A stretch of DNA of 64,000 bases from Aplidium turbinatum (GCA_918807975.1 OU964918.1:36006477-36070476); one strand, 5' to 3'; shown: positions 23,856-36,000, numbered from the stretch's first letter. Notes: generated from the sequence alone by a model not told the origin. A program made the numbers and translations.

Positions 23856-24594
23856 GTCTTAGGCTGCATGTTTCGCGCAGAAGACGCAAAATGTTTTGCC
23901 TTTCAGCACGATTTAAAATCGAAAAATTCTTTCAACGAATCTGAAATCACGAGCAAAAGCTTTTCATTTGCCACATTTTTTTGAGGTTTTGAGACAATTT
24001 TGACTGGAAGAGATGATGACGTACGCAAAACCCTCTTTGTATTCTTCCTTGGCTCAAGTCCTCAAAATTTTGTACTTCAGATGCTAAAGGTTAGATTTAA
24101 AAGGCCAAAAGCGTTAAGGTCAAAGCTATAATCTATAAAACTTAATTTACAATTACATGAATACAGCACTGTGCAATAACATCGACAGTGAAATGAAACG
24201 TTTCAGCATCTAGGCTAGGGTTAAGCCTACATTCAACTCAGAAAAAAAAAAGATAAAATGAAATATTTACAAGAACTGAAAATAAGGAGACATCTTGATC
24301 AATACTACAGGAAGGCCTACCATCTGCGACGTATAAGAAATAACACTAAACAAAAAATGCCATAACACCCAGGTAATATCTTGTGCCAAAATCTCACAAA
24401 AACTACAAAGAAATAACATTATAAACGAACACCTCATCTCAAACAAAACACTGTGTGCACTCTGCTTCTATTTTAAGCAGAACAGTCAGAAGTCGCCAAT
24501 GACTTTAAATCTTAGTGCATTGTTGAAAAAAATTTCTTTGCAAATTTCATCTATACTTAGTTCATCCAAATATACTTAATGGGCATGGCACATG

Positions 24595-24781
24595 CAGTGG
24601 CGTAGCTAGAGGAGGCGGACCGCCCCGGGCGGCACGTCTGGGGGCGGCACTTTCAGACTACGATTTTTGATTTTGATTATACTCTGATAAAAAAACGCAT
24701 TTCATTTTCACATGCTTTTTCTTGAAGGGGCGGCAAAATCTGAATCCGCCCCGGGCGGCACATTCCCTAGCTACGCCACTG
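24595..24781. mobile_element. 187-bp MITE (CAGTGGCGTAGCTAG ends)
   Basis: CAGTGGCGTAGCTAG and CTAGCTACGCCACTG are perfect complements, flanked by exact 8-bp copies GGCACATG (24587-24594 and 24782-24789). It lies directly against the C-terminal end of the second-level hAT transposase remnant, so it inserted into or next to that gene. Confidence 0.92.
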
Positions 24782-24789
24782 GGCACATG

Positions 24790-25288
24790 GCAATGAAATT
24801 GAGTCTTGAAGCAGTCATTGCGCTTCGGAGCCATGTTTTCAAGCGGCGTAGTGAGCTGAACGATTTTTCAGCTTCTGCAGAAGAAGGGCCATTGACCAAT
24901 AGAAATTTTACAAGTTTTTCCACACTGGCATAAAACTCTTTGACAATAATAGGCCTAAGTCCCATTAACTTGTTTCGAACATCACACACATACTTGATCG
25001 GCCCAAATTTCTGATGGAAGTGGCTTAAATCTTGGCCCAAAATTTTCACGTTGAAGCCATATCGTTCCCATGCTGTAACAGCACTGTCGTTGACTGTGCC
25101 AGATACTAAAACTTCAAACATTTGGTGAGTTTTAATTTCTTCGCCATTGAAGCTGTGGGTGAGGTCTTGCACTATGCTGTCAATAGATGCATAGAACTGC
25201 CTTCTGAAATGAGAAGCGAGGTCATGGGAAGCACTTTGCTCACAGCGCTTTCTTGAAATTTGGACTTTAGCTAAGCCTAAGTTATCTA
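24790..25288 (-). pseudogene. hAT transposase C-terminal half (second-level element)
   Basis: An open minus-strand frame with RKRCEQSASHDLASHFRRQF, then HQMFEVLVSG and, near the end, SSAEAEKSFSSLRRLKTWLR followed by SAMTASRLNFIAMC. The last block is the hAT dimerisation domain: AE-x-SFS-x-LRR-x-KTWLR is diagnostic of the ZMYM1 / PRKRIR-like branch. On the far side of the third-level insertion the same strand reads ENLKVNYHSLRNEQEFMQLY, which would precede it. About 165 codons remain here. Confidence 0.82.
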
Positions 25289-26871
25289 CAGGGGCGCGGG
25301 AAGTAGGGGTGCTCAAGGGGTTGCAGCCCCCTAGAAAAAATTCAGCCCCCTGGAATTTTTAATAGTTGCTTCAGCCCCCTCTAGAAAATTCTGACAATTT
25401 AAGGTAGGCCTACATAACAAATTTTCAGAAATGTTTTCAAACAATAGCATAATTGCTACGATAAATCGAGTTCCTGTTACGTTTGGTCGCACTCATCATA
25501 TGCAATAAAGAGTCGTCAATCACAGGGAGCTATCAATACCTCGCAGTAGCGGTACTAGCCACCCTCCCTACTAACACGGCGGTCCATCGTTTATTGGACA
25601 TCATTCTGCAATATTTACATTTCATGCGTACTTCTGAACATTACAATAATGCATGATATTGCTTTGTCATGTCTGACCGACATGAGAGAAGCTAGTGCAA
25701 TGAGAGGAGACGCACATGCAAACATATTCGGCTTGGCATGGAGATGGGCTTGGTAAAACAAGCACGCACGATGCGGCTTTATTTTGCGATTACCTGCAGC
25801 GGTGAAGTTTTTCAGCCTGCAGAAGCCGTCGCAACTTGCAAGACAGTTCCAAAAAAAAATCTTTGCTTTTTCAGCTTTGGAATCAATCACCATTCTCCGC
25901 GAACGGATCAAAAATCTCAGAAAAAATGAATCCGTTTCCAAGCTTATGGAAGCAGCGAACGATTTGGGTCTGACAATAACCTAAAGACGCCAAAGGATCC
26001 CCGAGTGAGCAATTCTAGCAAGATTTTGAAACACAGAGGAATCGGATGCTTTGTCGTCTGCGGAAGAAGGAGCGTGGAAACGACAATACATCGAAGCCCT
26101 TGATTTGGTTCAAGCTGAGCTTGATCGAAGATTCGACCAGGCGGATCTGCTTACAGCAGCCAACAGAGAGAAGGCCTTTTTGAGTTGTGCTAACGGTGAG
26201 GAAAGATCTGATACTGAGATCAGCTTACCTGATGCCATCAGAAAAGATCGCCTAAAACGGAACTTACTTTGCTCAGCGATGATGTAAGTGGAAAACCGCA
26301 AACTCCGTTCAAAAGGTTGCTGAGATACAATCGCAACTAAACCCTCAAACACTAGATCTTTTCAAAGAAACGCGAAAATTCGTGGAGCTTTTCCTTGACT
26401 CTCGGTTTCAGTTGCATCATCACAACGTTCTTTTTCTGCTGTAAGACGCCTGAAAACGTGGTTGAGAAACCCAATGACACAAAAAAGACTTGTGGTAGCC
26501 TACTCATCTTGCGTTGATGCATGTCCACCAAAACATTTTAAACACTGTCGTTGTCAAAAAACTCATGACACGATTCATAGAGAAAACACCTGAGCGAAAA
26601 TCAATTTTCGGAAGCGTGTGTGAGTTCATTTACACAAACTGTCGTTTTTATGTCACTTTCTAATTTTATCGTTTCATTCTTCATTTTGTTACAATTTACA
26701 ATGTGTGCGTTTTTGCCCCCTGTTTTTTTTTTACACAGGAGGTGACCGAATGCCCACTAGCAGTTTTGAATGTTCTCCCATGTAAGGGGGTCTGGGGGGC
26801 TAAGACCCCAGAAGCTGACAACACTACGGCAGCTTCAGCCCCCCTAGAGAAAAATAGTTTCCGCGCCACTG
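25289..26871 (+). mobile_element. Third-level hAT element
   Basis: The left end CAGGGGCGCGGGAAGT and right end GTTTCCGCGCCACTG are near-complements. Target copies GTTATCTA (25281-25288) and GCTATCTA (26872-26879) differ at one base. It interrupts the minus-strand transposase of the second-level hAT. Subterminal CAGCCCCCTAGAAAA repeats occur at both ends. Confidence 0.88.
25780..26640 (+). pseudogene. hAT transposase remnant (third-level element)
   Basis: Plus-strand blocks run in family order but in different frames: KPSQLARQFQKKIFAFSALE, then WKRQYIEALDLVQAELDRRF, then LNPQTLDLF, then RLKTWL and finally HLALMHVHQNIL. They match the ZMYM1/PRKRIR-like hAT branch. Just before the last block the sequence holds an extra GTAGCCTACT (about 26492-26501) that shifts the frame. 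Confidence 0.75.
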
Positions 26872-27803
26872 GCTATCTACTTGCTGCTGAAATTCCTTGT
26901 ATAACTGCATAAATTCTTGTTCATTTCTAAGACTGTGATAATTAACTTTTAAGTTTTCAACCAGCTCCATCATGTGGGGGGGGGGGGGTAATTTTGCATT
27001 AGTTACCCCCCCCCCCCCCCCACTCCGATTGGTGAGGGGGTAATCACCCCCGCGGCCCCCTTCTAACGAAGCCCATGAGTGTCACCGTCTTTTTTTTTTG
27101 CAAGTTGCTTTTATGTTTATGCTAATTGCAAGCCAGTCCATTTTAGATGCATACCAGTTTTTTTGTTTTATTGCTACTTAAAAGTAACACTACTTTCAGT
27201 ACTTTACACCTCTGATGTTGAATGGCCTTTACTTCCAATAGCTTTCTATACGGCATGTTGGGTTGGCCCTTAACTATAAGTCTATAAACTAACAAGTATT
27301 AATATGCCTACCTTAAATTTATGCATTTATACTGAGCAAAATCAAGAGACTTATGACTTTATTTTCCGATCTGTTCCATTTAGCTTTGCGTGCCTACCAA
27401 AGTGCTGGTTGAGCAGTCTTTGTGTAGAATATGAACATCGTCATGGCGCGTTGCTGTTACTTGTTAATATAATTGGGATGAAGATGAATTGCATTTGTGG
27501 TTTTAAATGTAAGATTATTTCGATTACAATCACAAAAAAAAATTTATCATTCTAAGTCTTGTAACTTGTATTTAAAATAGTACCGTACCGGTACCGCAGT
27601 ACTTTTTGAAAATAGTACCGGTACCGGTACCGCGGTACTCTTTTTGACCAGTGCCGAGTACCGGTACCGCGTTACTTTTAAATTGTACTGTGCCCATCTC
27701 TGAGTATAGTCCTGTTACTCAACGCAACAAACAGTTTACCAGCTTCATTTTTTTATCATTGATCGATGTCGCTATCACAGCATCCTCAGTATGATTATGT
27801 CAA

Positions 27804-27950
27804 GGCTATTTTTCAACAAAAAATTTATGTTTCTTAGAAACGGCATCTTGTTGGCTATTTTTCAACAAAAAATTTATGTTTCTTAGAAACGGCATCTTGT
27901 TGGCTATTTTTCAACAAAAAATTTATGTTTCTTAGAAACGGCATCTTGTT
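27804..27950 (+). repeat. 49-bp tandem repeat, three copies
   Basis: Three consecutive identical-looking units start GGCTATTTTTCAACAAAAAA and end GGCATCTTGTT. The lack of divergence indicates a recent local duplication. No spacers, so not CRISPR-like. Confidence 0.92.
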
Positions 27951-28019
27951 GGCAATTAGTGAATCTAATGTGAACGTTTAAAATATTAGAAGTGGCAAAT
28001 GGCATGAGCACACAACAAA

Positions 28020-28440
28020 ATCAGTTACTGAATACTGAAAAGTTTGGGTGTTCGGGTTTGGGTGTTTGGGTTACTTTCGACGTTTTTTTACGTAATTTAA
28101 CGTCGAAAGTAACCGCACATCATTAGCCAATCTTTAAAACATTGTGTTCTATTTCTCTTGCCTTCAATCGCACTTTTTTCTGTTGGTCGTCACTGCTTCG
28201 AATTTTTATGTTTTTGTTGGAAGTTTTTACGTAATTTGAACGTGGAAAGTAACCGCTCACACATCATTGGCCAATTTTTTAAAATATTGCGTGTTTTATT
28301 TTTTCTTGCCTTCAATCGCACTACAGTAGTATATAACCTGGTGAAATTTTATTTTGTAGCCTATGTTATTTGCTCTGAGGATGCGCATTGTCATGGTGCG
28401 CGAAACGTCAGTGAAGCAATAAACCATCTTGTTTGTTGTT
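28020..28440 (+). repeat. Duplicated ~140-bp repeat ending in a hairpin-GAAAC motif
   Basis: TTTACGTAATTTAACGTCGA to TTCAATCGCACT at about 28085-28170 is repeated, diverged, at about 28225-28320. Downstream is CTGAGGATGCGCATTGTCAT, then GGTGCGCGAAACGTCAG: a GCGCA/TGCGC stem followed by GAAAC. The layout resembles terminal repeats of Penelope-like elements, but there is no coding part to prove it. Confidence 0.4.
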
Positions 28441-28860
28441 AATTTTACTTTCAATTTCATCAGATGAACGTAGCAACTAGTGCTAGAAACAAAAATCAGT
28501 TACGTTTGACAAGAAATAAATTGCCGGCATTGCGCTTACAAGTATAGTAGGTTACACAAATGTGTTGGTGAACCAACGTGTGAAATGTTATCAAGTAAAA
28601 TATTTATGAGTACGTGCACTTTTAACTTAGATATAAAAAATTGTAGCATAGCCTACTTACTAGATTTTTCCTAGCTACTTTTGAGAAAATCTTTCTGAAC
28701 TTACTTGTCTTGACTCTTGAGTGTCACCAGAGTGGAGAGCAACTTATTAATTAAGCTTTTATTCATTTTCAACCCAACTTACGTTCGGAGGTCACCAATG
28801 TGGTAACATTTACAGTATATTACATGTTTGTCAAAGGTTTAATAAGTTAATTTAAGACTT

Positions 28861-28933
28861 GCTGAACCATAGGCATACGAAGCCATAGGCTTCGAACATA
28901 AGAACCATAGGCTTCGTATGCCTATGGTTCAAC
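28861..28933. repeat. Palindromic element, 24-bp arms
   Basis: The left arm GCTGAACCATAGGCATACGA then AGCC pairs with the right arm GGCTTCGTATGCCTATGGTT then CAAC (one mismatch). One arm alone recurs at 22614-22639, so this is a dispersed palindrome or terminal repeat. Confidence 0.8.
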
Positions 28934-28940
28934 AAGACAA

Positions 28941-30513
28941 ACTCTCTACCGAAGCTGTACAATTTAAGATTGTCTGACCAGTCTAACTATCTGATAAATT
29001 TCTATATAATTTGACTCCACTGTCTAACTCTAAACCTTATTCACATAATTGTCGTTCATATTATATTGTCAAGTTAATCAGTAGTTAATCATTATTTTGT
29101 TTGGACGAGCCGTCAGTGTAGGGTTTTTCGGTTATTGAGTGGTCTTTTGCTTAATGAGAGACTCTGAGTCTCTGGCTACAAAAGGATAATTTAGGCTTTC
29201 TGTCTAGGGGTATGATTGCCAACAAAATTTAAACAAGTTAAATGCGATGTTAAATGTATTTATTGTTTGGTCAAAATTATCAACTCATATTCGGGAAATT
29301 GAAAAGTACTTATTCTGTCTAACTCTAACCAGCCTATCGACCGGTGTCAAAAAACCGACATTCTTCCGTCGTAAATTTTACCTTCTTGTTCTCGAATCGT
29401 TTGATCTTTTCTCTGTGAAAGTATCCTCTGTCTCTGAGTGTATTTTTCAATTCCCCGCTTATTTCATAATATAGTGCCTCTTATCAATAATATGGTGGGA
29501 GTTAGGCTATGAAAGCGAAACGGTTACACAGTTACAGTATGTCGCTTCAGAGATACGGATGTGGTGAGCTAAATTCCGTGAGAGTGGCATTTGTTAACAG
29601 AAAGCGTGACTTAAGTTCCGCGAGAGCAGAATTCAGGTGTTTTGAATTTGCAGAGTTGAAGTGCATTTGCAAATTGCAATTCTCATAAGTTTCAGCTAAA
29701 TGTTTTCATAGTATAAATTTGTTAGTTAAAAACATGGTACATATTACAAATGTACAGAAAAAAAAACATTTTGAGAAAGGTTACCAACAAAATTTTATTG
29801 TTTATCGTTTTTATCAAGCCGGAGTCGGAAGCGGTGTTTTTTAACGACTCCGACTCCCGGCTCCGTACATGCCAAAATCCGTCCGACTTTAACTCCACAG
29901 CTCTGACTTTAAATGCTCTTACAACGTTTCATGACATTGTATGATTGACTTTGTATGACACTGTCTGTTGAATGATGTTTTATACTTGAAACGTTTGGCT
30001 GCATGCAGTAGCTATACAGTATTTTACAACAATTTTTCTATTTCAAATATGAAAAATGCTTGCCACCCCAACAGTTGCTTTTGCCACCCAAAATTTTCTG
30101 TATAGGTACGTCACTGCGTGGTAGGTTACTCATGAACCAGCAAATCATTCTTTTTTGTATTTATGGTCTGTTGTAGACGTTGAATCGACGTAAAGAAGAA
30201 CTGATTTGGTAACTGGATAACAGATTTACTTCATATTGAGCCAACAACATTGCATTGTCGTTGTTGATTGGTGGAAATGACTTCGAGCAAAACAGGCCAA
30301 CCCCACTTCAGCCATCTACGTTTTGACCTTCGAATGAATTTTTTGATTCAGATTAAGTTCGAGGTTGGATTTTCGATTTCGAACGTAAATTGTCGAGCCT
30401 GCTTACAACTTTATTTAAAATAAGTGGTTCTGATTTAGGCTTACTGTTTATTTGTGGCATTTGTATTGGGGACCCATGAAACGAAACAGCAACCTTCTTC
30501 TCTCGTATTGTCG
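28941..30513. other. Intergenic, nothing recognised
   Basis: No coding motif. A short GGAGTCGGAAGCGG...CGACTCCGACTCC inverted stretch near 29820-29862 resembles simple GAGTCG repeats of other invertebrate elements but is too short to classify. Confidence 0.4.
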
Positions 30514-30960
30514 CTATATGTCAGGGCATCCGTTGGTTAGCCACTGCCTGGTGTCGTCATCGATGGAAATTAGGCCTTCCATACCACGGGGTGGTCTATA
30601 TAGCCGGCAATCCTTGATAATGTGGGCTGCCGCCTGCATTTCGCCACACTCACAAGCAGCACTCTCTGCCAAGCCCCAGCGCAACATGTTTGCACCATAG
30701 CGTCCAACACCAGTGAGCAAACGGTTACGCCTTGATGAGGCAAGTCTAGAGAGGCCATGTCCCAGCTGGTTTTCGGACGGGGATCTGAATACTTGGCGAA
30801 GTGGGGACGTGCTGCTTGACCATTGTTCACACCACGCCGCGTGGCACCACTGTTTGCTAGGGCTTCCACCAGAGGCTGCCAGAAGGTCTTGTGCAGCGCG
30901 TACAAATGGCTTTCTTGATTTTAGCCGCTGCTTTGGTGGATTGTGCAACCTTGGTGTTTT
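30514..30960 (-). pseudogene. LINE reverse transcriptase C-terminal fragment
   Basis: The minus-strand frame has RRNRLLTGVGRYGANMLRWG, SAACECGEMQAAAHIIKDC, LYRPPRG and the ending DDDTRQWLTNGCPDI. The R-x-G-x-x-R-x-x-A-x-x-x-x-W-G pattern plus C-x-C-x8-H-x4-C is the zinc-knuckle-like C-terminal end of Jockey/I-type LINE proteins. The frame is open to its stop; everything upstream of about 150 codons is missing or unrecognisable. Confidence 0.75.
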
Positions 30961-31263
30961 GTGACTGTGCAGATAGAAAAAGCCCGGTTTAAGACCAAAG
31001 CAAATATCAATAAGATCAAAGAATATCAACCCAAAGGATAGGTTGTTGATCAACTAAACGTTATGGCTATCGTCAGGTTATGGTTTCATCTATATTACCG
31101 TTCTACAACTCCAGAGATTTTGGTAATCCTAACCTTTCAATGGGAAATGATTTTAACAATCTCACTACATTATTTTTCCTGAATATTTCCCCCCGATAAA
31201 GTACTCGGTTGCATCAATACAGTGCGTGTTTGAGCTGACAGTGTCTGCTTTGCAAAGCTCATA

Positions 31264-32242
31264 GGGGAAAGCCGTGTATTATGAACCCCCTAACAATAAA
31301 CGTTCCTAATTTCACAACTTCAATGAAAATATGGACAATATTTACAGAATAGCAAGCTAACATGCAGACCTATTCTCCATCAATATATTAGTATGTGATA
31401 TTTTGTAATAAAAAAGTTATTTCAATTTTATTAATTTACCAAAAGAGTTCATATTACACAACCCTCTGTGTAATATGAACCCCTGTGATGTGTAATATGA
31501 ACCGCTTTGAATCATTGCTGAATAGAGGTAGATTGACGACACAAAAACTGCACTAAAGCAAGCCACATTACATGTGCAGCATAACAAAATTTATTACCAT
31601 AAGGTTTTCAAATAATTTACACCAATTTTAGTAAACATGCACTACTTTTTAAATGTAAGCATTAAATTCACAAAAAGATAAGCAACATTAATCGAATGAC
31701 GTGCACTGCATTGAAAATGCTATTAAAATTGAAGTCTGAACCCAGTTTACAGAACCCAGAACCACCCCAGTTTACAGAACCCCAGTTTACAAAAATTCAT
31801 TACACCATCATAAAGCACTTGATAATATGAACCTGGGTTCATATTACACATTCAGCTAGGGTTCATGTTACACACTTGTGGTGATTCCAGTTAAAATGCT
31901 GATAATCAACTAAATAATGCATTTTTTAAACAAAAGTTGTTGTGATTTCCATCATCAAGTTTATTTGAGGGTATATTAATAAAAAAATTACAAGTCCATT
32001 GATACAATGATAAAAAAAAACAACAATTTCTCCATCTGCAAAATAATATCACACAAGCTTTAAACCTTCATACCCCCAAAACTTCAGCAACACGCCAACT
32101 TTTAACAAGAACATTTCCGGTCGAATGACCAGCAAACTTACTTAATTCAAGCTGTTAAAAGTCAAACATTTTTATTGCCACGTTTTCTGAAAACAACAGG
32201 GGGTTCATAATACACAGCAGTTCGTATTACACGGCTTTCCCC
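31264..32242. mobile_element. Non-autonomous transposon with GGGGAAAGCC ends, TA target
   Basis: The left end GGGGAAAGCCGTGTATTATG and right end ACGGCTTTCCCC are complements, with TA on both sides (31262-31263 and 32243-32244), as for Tc1/mariner-type insertions. The inside repeats the theme GGTTCATATTACACA in both orientations at least six times. No coding frame is visible. Confidence 0.78.
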
Positions 32243-32244
32243 TA

Positions 32245-33807
32245 CATAGAGTCATGGAACAACTCCCATATGCGATTGATGCAAAGCTTTATAAGCACAG
32301 TTTTATTATTTGCCATTTCTATTATTAAAAAACAAAAACAAAAAACAGAACATAAATGCTGCAATGTTGTTTTTTATATCTGCAACACACCTGGAATTGA
32401 ACCCACGCATGCCCAGATTTAGACAAAGACATCAACGACCACAGACACTGAGCAAACCGAACAGGTTACTGAAAATTTTTCAGCAAATCCTTTTTTTTAC
32501 ATAGGTTCAACGTTTTCCAAGACTGATAAGCAATTGATTTTGCGTTAAAAAACGAAGCAAGCGCTGTCATGCAACAAAAGAACTGTTCTGAGACAGCCAA
32601 CAAATCAATTCTTGCTTTTTCATTGATTACATGTTTGCAATCTTTAAACCAATGTAAAAAAAATAATTTTCTGGCTGGGATATTGGCCTGTAAACTCTTC
32701 CTGTTTCCAACTATGCGTATTTTAGCTTTGAGCAAAAGCAAGTGAATTGGGATTGTAGCCTAATGGGTTTCCACATAAGCGACGCGGTCTGTGCATAAAT
32801 CTACCAGAAACTTAAAACAACAAATTGTCTACTACTGTACTTCAAATGGAATATTCTTCATCCGGACCAAAACGTGTTCACATGAGAAGTTGTTTGAAAA
32901 CGGATTTAATAATAATTTGTCACTGCACAGACCGCACGCAAAATGGGTTGCTTGTAGACTGCTGATTAATTGCTCTAGTAGGCTATGCAATACATTGAGT
33001 TTCGCTTTTAGCAGTAAGCCTGTAGCATTGCCATTTGATTAGTCAGCAGCAGCTGCTGCTGCTGATTGTTCTGGTCTTACGTGATCATAGCAGCACACAT
33101 AAAGGCTGTTACGGTTCAGCCTGTAAAAATGTGTAGTGAGATGATGAGCGTTCTTTAAATAAGTTTTACTCAACAAAAACGTAGTAAGGCGCAATAAGGA
33201 GAAAGCATTACCATATTTTTTTTTACATTTTTGAGAATGTTTTGATTGGCCTCAATACTTAGGCTAAGCAAGCATGCTGAAGCTGATGAATAAACCAACA
33301 TCAATAACCTACAGCGTAAATTAGTTGTTTTCAACCTGAGGGTCGAGGTTCGGGGTTAATAAAAGCCTGAAAATCACAACGAAAAACAATATAGGCCTAT
33401 TCCAAAAAGCAGAGGGCTACAAAAAGGCAGCAGCGACGAAACGCGAATGTTATAGCGTGATTGATACCGAAACAGGACAATAAAAATCAGTTTAAAATAT
33501 GACACGGTCGCAACACCGCATTCTCAGTAGGCTATTATTTTCAATGGGATTGAAAGTTTTCGGTGTGTACAGTAGCCTAGTGTGTTTGAAAGTACTTCTT
33601 AAAAATATGTGGCACCAACTATTTCACTGAAGCTGATTTCAATAAATCGATAAATGCATAATAGATTGCTATAATTGCAACCGGTGAAATGCCGAATTGT
33701 AGCTTATATTTTGTTCTATCCACCCAAGCTTGATAGGAAGTGGAAATAATCGAAGGAAAATTATGTAATTAAAGCAGTAATAACACCGCAAAAAGATGTC
33801 TTTGATT
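32245..33807. other. Intergenic, nothing recognised
   Basis: No coding or RNA motif. A CAGCAGCAGCTGCTGCTGCTG palindrome is centred near 33053. The open frames here have no recognisable content. Confidence 0.4.
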
Positions 33808-34200
33808 TCAGAAGTTTACATGAGAATAGAGAAACGATACATAACCTAGACTGGATCTTGGCATGAACCAAATTTGGTTCAATTTTACTTTAAACATATT
33901 TTTATTGACTAGTTTCATGGAGGCAGATGTGCAGTGGGTCTCCTGGAGAAGAATAACGAGGGCCTGATGTTTTGTGGCCAGATATTCGATGATGCTGAGC
34001 TTGCTGGCCGTAATGCCCTCGGTGTTCAGCTGCAGTACGGTGGGTCGTCGGTACTTTTCGACAGAGGAGCTGCCGCGCCCTGATAAGGGCGTTTCCCTAT
34101 CCACCTTGCGCTGAACCCGGGCCTGTTTTGCTCGAGTGTGACAAGCTTCGCTTCGCATATTTTTCTTTCTTGAAGATATGGTACTGACGGGAGGGACCAC
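33808..34200 (-). pseudogene. LINE endonuclease (APE-type) N-terminal fragment
   Basis: The minus-strand frame reads RRPTVLQLNTEGITASKLSI followed by IEYLATKHQALVILLQETHC. LQLNTEG and VILLQETHC are the first two motifs (asparagine and the catalytic Q-E-T) of the AP-like endonuclease that opens the ORF2 protein of Jockey/I-type LINEs. A basic linker precedes it. It may belong to the same LINE family as the C-terminal piece at 30.5-31.0 kb, but they are separate fragments. Confidence 0.72.
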
Positions 34201-35039
34201 GAGAAGGTGCTTAATAACTTAGGCTAATAAGCTGAATATGGCAATAGTAGGCTTTTACTATATAGATTAGAAACGTGGTCGCTCACAAAGTTGACAAACA
34301 AGAAAGCTAGCAGCATTCCAAAGAAACACAGAAAGCTTGCAAGATGTCTGCAGAAGGGTAAATAGCAGAAATAAAATTACAAGACCAGGAAAAGAACAAA
34401 GTTGTTACTGAAATGACAAATGTAGCTAAGGTGGCAATGCAGTGACCATGTCGCGAGAATAAAAATGGCAAGTTGGCTAAAATCATTACTCCGAGACACT
34501 CCAACAGAACTGCTTAGTGATGTATTCGAATTCCATTGTAGCGCAGAGCAGCAAAGACCTGCCTTGTTTTCGATTGCCCAGTGAGCGTAAGTGAACAATG
34601 AAACGATACTTAAAACATATAAAAGTTGTACGAATTGAGACAAAATTTAACAAACTGAATTAAGTTGCAGTATTGTTATTGCAATTGCTTCATATTTTTG
34701 GCAGTGATAGGCGATAGCACGGTTTAAATAATCCTTTCTCATTTTGTCAGTGCGTGAAAAATATGAAATATGGCTTTATACACAAGTAGACTACACTAGT
34801 GATTGATTTTAAAATATCGATTGTCTGGTAGTGCAAGCTATAAAATTGACAGTATCGATGCCAAACCTCTAAAAGAAGCAATGGAGATCAGAAAGGAAGT
34901 GTTTGAAAATCAGCAGTAAAGATCAAAAAGGAAGTGTTGGTATTAATTATTAATATCACAAGCTACTTGAGCCTTTTCACCAGGAAGTACGAGTATAATA
35001 GACTAAGGGTTGCTGTCAAGCAGTCTTTGAATTGTTAGC
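34201..35039. other. Intergenic, nothing recognised
   Basis: No gene-like content or paired repeats seen. Confidence 0.4.
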
Positions 35040-36000
35040 GTGAAATGAGTGAATTGTTGACGCTTAAGTGCAAAAAACGTGATGACAATATAATTCACAC
35101 ATTGACTGATCAGAAATTGAAGTCTTACGTCATAAGTAAAATGATGAGAAGAATTGACCTACGACTGGATCCGCGTTTTCGTATAGTGAACGAATGATAA
35201 ATGACCATAAGAAGCAAGCAGTTATTGTGACGTTTAGACATAGGCTACTGGTCTACTGCACTCATCAGAAAATATCACTTCGTGCAAAAGATGAAGGTGA
35301 AGAATCTAATTTTATTTAATAGCCTAATTTTCTCGAAATTTTTGCCTTTTTGTCGCCATGCGATCCTGACATCAACAAGCGCATTGATCGGCTACGTCCA
35401 AACGTAAAGATGCTTAGTCCGGATCTTCAGAACGATTTGCTCGATTCTTTGAGGCAAGAAATGTTACATCGCATTGAGGAAGAAGTTCATGTTGCTCAGT
35501 ATTGCTCGATTTTGGCAGATGAGATAAAGATGTTTACAAAAAATAAGTATTGGGGTGTGGTTTTGCGGTATCTTTTGGATGGAGTTCTTTGAGAACGCTC
35601 CATTGGATTTGTTGAGCTACAGAGCATGACCTTAGAACAGCTGCAAAACTTGCTGAAACTTTTCGACTTGTCATCAAAATATTGTGTTGATCAAGGCTAT
35701 GACGGTGCTAATGTCAAGGCTAATGTGATATGGCAGGCAAGCATGACGACCTACAGACATAAAAAATTTAGGTTACAAATAAGCCTATGCATATTATTTT
35801 CACTACGCTTCACATCGCTTGAATCTTGTTCTTGGTAGAGCAATAAAAGTTGACCAGAAAGTTAAGCAGCTTTTTGATACTTTAGATTTTGTTCGTACGT
35901 TCTTTGTTGGTGCAAAACATCACGCTGCGTTAATAAGATCCAATTGAACCATTAGACAGGCTATCCAGATTCACAACCATCGCAACTGACCAAATCATGT
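35040..36000 (+). pseudogene. hAT transposase remnant (ZMYM1-like)
   Basis: Plus-strand blocks: LSPDLQNDLLDSLRQEMLHR then SILADEIKMFTKNKYWGVVL then RYL (35350-35590); CVDQGYDGANVK (about 35680-35720); and, in another frame, YASHRLNLVLGRAIKVDQKV then KQLFDTLDFV (about 35795-35910). The order ADE...Q-x-x-VVLRY, then GQGYDGA, then H-x-LNLVL matches the DUF4371/hAT core. No terminal repeats were found; the copy is broken and old. Confidence 0.72.

Larger units (their letters stand above)
23394..27077 (-). mobile_element. Second-level hAT with a transposase remnant
   Basis: The left end CAGGGGCTCC and right end GAAGCCCATG are flanked by exact 8-bp copies AGTGTCAC (23386-23393 and 27078-27085). 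Coding remnants lie on the minus strand at 24790-25280 and about 26880-26990, separated by the third-level element. The element also holds a foldback element (23570-23855) and a MITE (24595-24781). Confidence 0.88.
22756..27702. mobile_element. Outer hAT element of a nested stack (GTACCGG repeats)
   Basis: It starts CAGAGGTGGGCAGTACC and ends GTACTGTGCCCATCTCTG, with exact 8-bp copies AGTATAGT at 22748-22755 and 27703-27710. Both ends carry many GGTACCGCGGTACTTTTT-like subterminal repeats. Its own DNA is only about 1.25 kb (22756-23393 and 27086-27702); the rest is a later insertion. I see no transposase of its own. Confidence 0.9.

Noticed and set aside
27804-27950. CRISPR-like array
   Set aside because: Units are directly adjacent without spacers, and the genome is clearly eukaryotic.
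28375-28406. Intact hammerhead ribozyme
   Set aside because: An extra T lies between CTGAGGA and the stem, so the strict core is not met; kept only as a resemblance.
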